Shown: in pieces, positions 4,459-5,582 of the stretch
How positions within the stretch are numbered: the first letter of the stretch is position 1
Layout of the letters: every line of letters begins with the position of its first letter
NCBI GenBank assembly: GCA_036745875.1
Contig: DAIOFH010000182.1
Span: 1-5,582, forward strand
Origin: DAIOFH01 sp036745875
GTDB lineage: Bacteria; Planctomycetota; SZUA-567
Direction of reading: 5' to 3'
DNA: 5,582 nucleotides
Notes under the pieces: model-generated
Database searches by the model: none
Told to the model about the DNA's origin: nothing
The model's input: only the letters and a program-made list of their open reading frames with translations
Translations under genes and position numbers: made by a program

Positions 4459-5574
4459 TCAGACGCTCCCCTTCGCATCGGCAACCAGAACCCTTTTGCC
4501 GGTTTTTGTCGACTGGCGGATCGCGACAAGGGTTTTCACCACTTCAAGACCTTCCTGGATTGTCGCGCCGCGCATTGTGGAGCCGTTGCGGATGGTGTCC
4601 GCGAACGACTCCAGTTGCCTGCGGTAAAAATGTCCGTCGGCGGCGAGCGGCCGTGTCCAGGCCTCGCTTCTCTCGTCAAAGATATCCACGTCGCTGGATT
4701 TGAAATACCAGGGATTGTAGGTCTTTGCCATGACGCTGCCGTTTTCGCCATAAATCTGAAAGCCTTCATGCCAATCCATTCGGACGCCGACAGTCAGGTC
4801 GAGATGCCCAAGCGTCCCGTTGGCAAAAAAGACGTCGACAAACCAGGTGTGTACGCCGCCGCGAAAAAGATGCCGCGCCTCGACCGCCTCGATATTCCCC
4901 ACCAGGAAATAGGCAAGGTCGACAAGATGGCTGCCGTGCGCCAGCAGGTAGTATTGCTCCTTGTCCGCTTTGGGGTCTGTGGACGGCCTGCGCCTGTCGG
5001 CGCTTGCGACGATTTTCGGCTGGACTGCATCGGTCACGACATAGCGGTGGGTGTTGTCGCAGTACCAACCCTTGTACGCGGCCATTTCGCCCATGCCGAT
5101 TTTCACAAAATCGTGGGCCGCCTGGATGCCGTCGTCGAAACGCTTCATATGTGCAACCTGGAAAATGCTTGTTCCCTTTTCCACCAGATCCCGCAGCTCG
5201 ACGACTTCTTCGATCACGACGCCGAGGGGCTTTTCGCAAAGCACATGCTTCCCCGCCAGAACGGCCTGTTTTGCAAGGGCGACATGGAAGGCGTCCGCGG
5301 CCGCGATGATGACGGCGTCGACCTCGGGATCGTCAAGCATCGCCTGGTAGTATGTATAGGCTTTTTTCGGAGCCCACATTGACTCCATGCGTCCGAGGAT
5401 GTCAACGGCGCTGTCGCAGATCGCGTAGAGTTCCGCATTATGCGCCTTGGTGCAGGATTCAAAATGCGCAGCCTGGGCGATAGGGCCGCAGCCGAGGACG
5501 CCGACCTTGAGTTTTCCGCTGTCCATGCTAGTGCTTACTTGCAATAATATCTTGTAGTATATATACTGCGGCAT
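4459..5574 (-). CDS. Gfo/Idh/MocA-family NAD(P)-dependent oxidoreductase, first gene of the - strand operon
   Basis: The frame gives 371 residues from the ATG at 5574, but the likelier start is Met17 (codon 5524-5526), giving 355 residues. The first 16 residues (MPQYIYYKILLQVSTS) come from AT-rich DNA and precede the family's usual N-terminus. Neither ATG has a strong ribosome binding site. In the long numbering, the Rossmann strand and turn are KVGVLGCGPIA (23-33), the catalytic CEKPLG is at 113-118 with Lys115, and a second active-site motif HGSHLVDL is at 213-220 (His216, Asp219). A C-terminal beta-sheet domain typical of the family follows. Such enzymes oxidise or reduce a hydroxyl of a sugar, inositol or glycoside using NAD(P). 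It leads a three-gene operon with a TIM-barrel enzyme and a hydrolase. No signal peptide is convincing, so it is probably cytosolic. The substrate is unknown. Confidence 0.9.
   Translation of the reverse strand: MPQYIYYKILLQVSTSMDSGKLKVGVLGCGPIAQAAHFESCTKAHNAELYAICDSAVDILGRMESMWAPKKAYTYYQAMLDDPEVDAVIIAAADAFHVALAKQAVLAGKHVLCEKPLGVVIEEVVELRDLVEKGTSIFQVAHMKRFDDGIQAAHDFVKIGMGEMAAYKGWYCDNTHRYVVTDAVQPKIVASADRRRPSTDPKADKEQYYLLAHGSHLVDLAYFLVGNIEAVEARHLFRGGVHTWFVDVFFANGTLGHLDLTVGVRMDWHEGFQIYGENGSVMAKTYNPWYFKSSDVDIFDERSEAWTRPLAADGHFYRRQLESFADTIRNGSTMRGATIQEGLEVVKTLVAIRQSTKTGKRVLVADAKGSV
4466..4473 (-). promoter_or_regulatory. Ribosome binding site of the TIM-barrel gene inside the oxidoreductase gene
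   Basis: On the - strand this reads AAGGGGAG, seven bases before the ATG at 4458 and within the last codons of the oxidoreductase gene. The following TGAATG joins stop and start directly. Confidence 0.8.
5556..5567. promoter_or_regulatory. Perfect 12-base palindrome upstream of the probable oxidoreductase start
   Basis: AGTATATATACT is its own reverse complement and lies about 30 bases upstream of the preferred ATG (5524-5526) of the - strand operon. It is within an AT-rich stretch that probably contains the promoter or leader. The GTATATATAC core resembles the general symmetry of HutC-type GntR operators (GT-N-TA...TA-N-AC), which would suit a sugar operon. A chance AT palindrome or part of a -10 element is also possible. 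I could not place a convincing -35/-10 pair, and the upstream DNA ends at the window edge. Confidence 0.3.
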
Positions 5575-5582
5575 GGGAGGAT

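Noticed and set aside
4615..5382. 255-codon + strand open frame opposite the oxidoreductase
   Set aside because: The - strand frame has clear family motifs (GxGxxA, CEKP, HGSHLVD); the opposite frame shows none and is a shadow.
1..5582. CRISPR arrays, tRNA or rRNA genes, tandem repeats
   Set aside because: No spaced direct repeats, cloverleaf-like segments or rRNA-like conserved sequence noticed when reading both strands.

Overview
This window looks like bacterial chromosome: fairly GC-rich coding DNA with AT-rich intergenic patches and Shine-Dalgarno-led genes. It carries five intact protein genes plus one chimeric open frame. The mix (GPH-type sugar permease fragment, Gfo/Idh/MocA oxidoreductase, xylose-isomerase-like TIM barrel, CoA-disulfide-reductase/rhodanese remnant, O-acetylhomoserine sulfhydrylase with an Rrf2 regulator) suggests a saccharolytic, probably anaerobic or microaerophilic bacterium. 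Lentisphaerota/Verrucomicrobiota-like or a similar carbohydrate specialist is my guess, at low confidence. No RNA genes, CRISPR arrays, insertion sequences or transposase genes were seen.

Left part (1-980, + strand). After about 43 AT-rich bases comes one open frame, 44-916, made of two unrelated broken genes joined in frame. The first piece is a C-proximal fragment of a GPH-family sugar:cation symporter. The second, from about base 401-409, is the C-terminal dimerisation domain plus rhodanese domain of a CoA-disulfide reductase-rhodanese flavoprotein. It looks like a deletion or rearrangement scar, or an assembly chimera. A strong intrinsic terminator (948-979) closes it.

Middle part (980-2810, + strand). 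A near-consensus sigma70-type promoter (TTGACA, 17 bp, TATAAA) is overlapped by an imperfect inverted repeat that looks like an operator. It drives O-acetylhomoserine sulfhydrylase (metY-like) and, 18 bases later, an Rrf2/IscR-like regulator with three clustered cysteines. The likely logic is sulfide assimilation into homocysteine or methionine, with autoregulation by an iron-sulfur or sulfur-sensing repressor.

Right part (2821-5574, - strand). A tightly packed three-gene operon reads toward the sulfur genes. In transcription order it encodes a Gfo/Idh/MocA NAD(P)-dependent oxidoreductase, a sugar-phosphate-isomerase/epimerase-like TIM-barrel protein and an alpha/beta hydrolase. Each stop codon directly abuts the next start (TGAATG, TAAATG), and each downstream ribosome binding site lies inside the end of the preceding gene. 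This suggests a small catabolic module acting on a sugar, polyol or glycoside-like substrate; the substrate cannot be read from the sequence. The operon converges on the Rrf2 gene with only 10 bases between stop codons.
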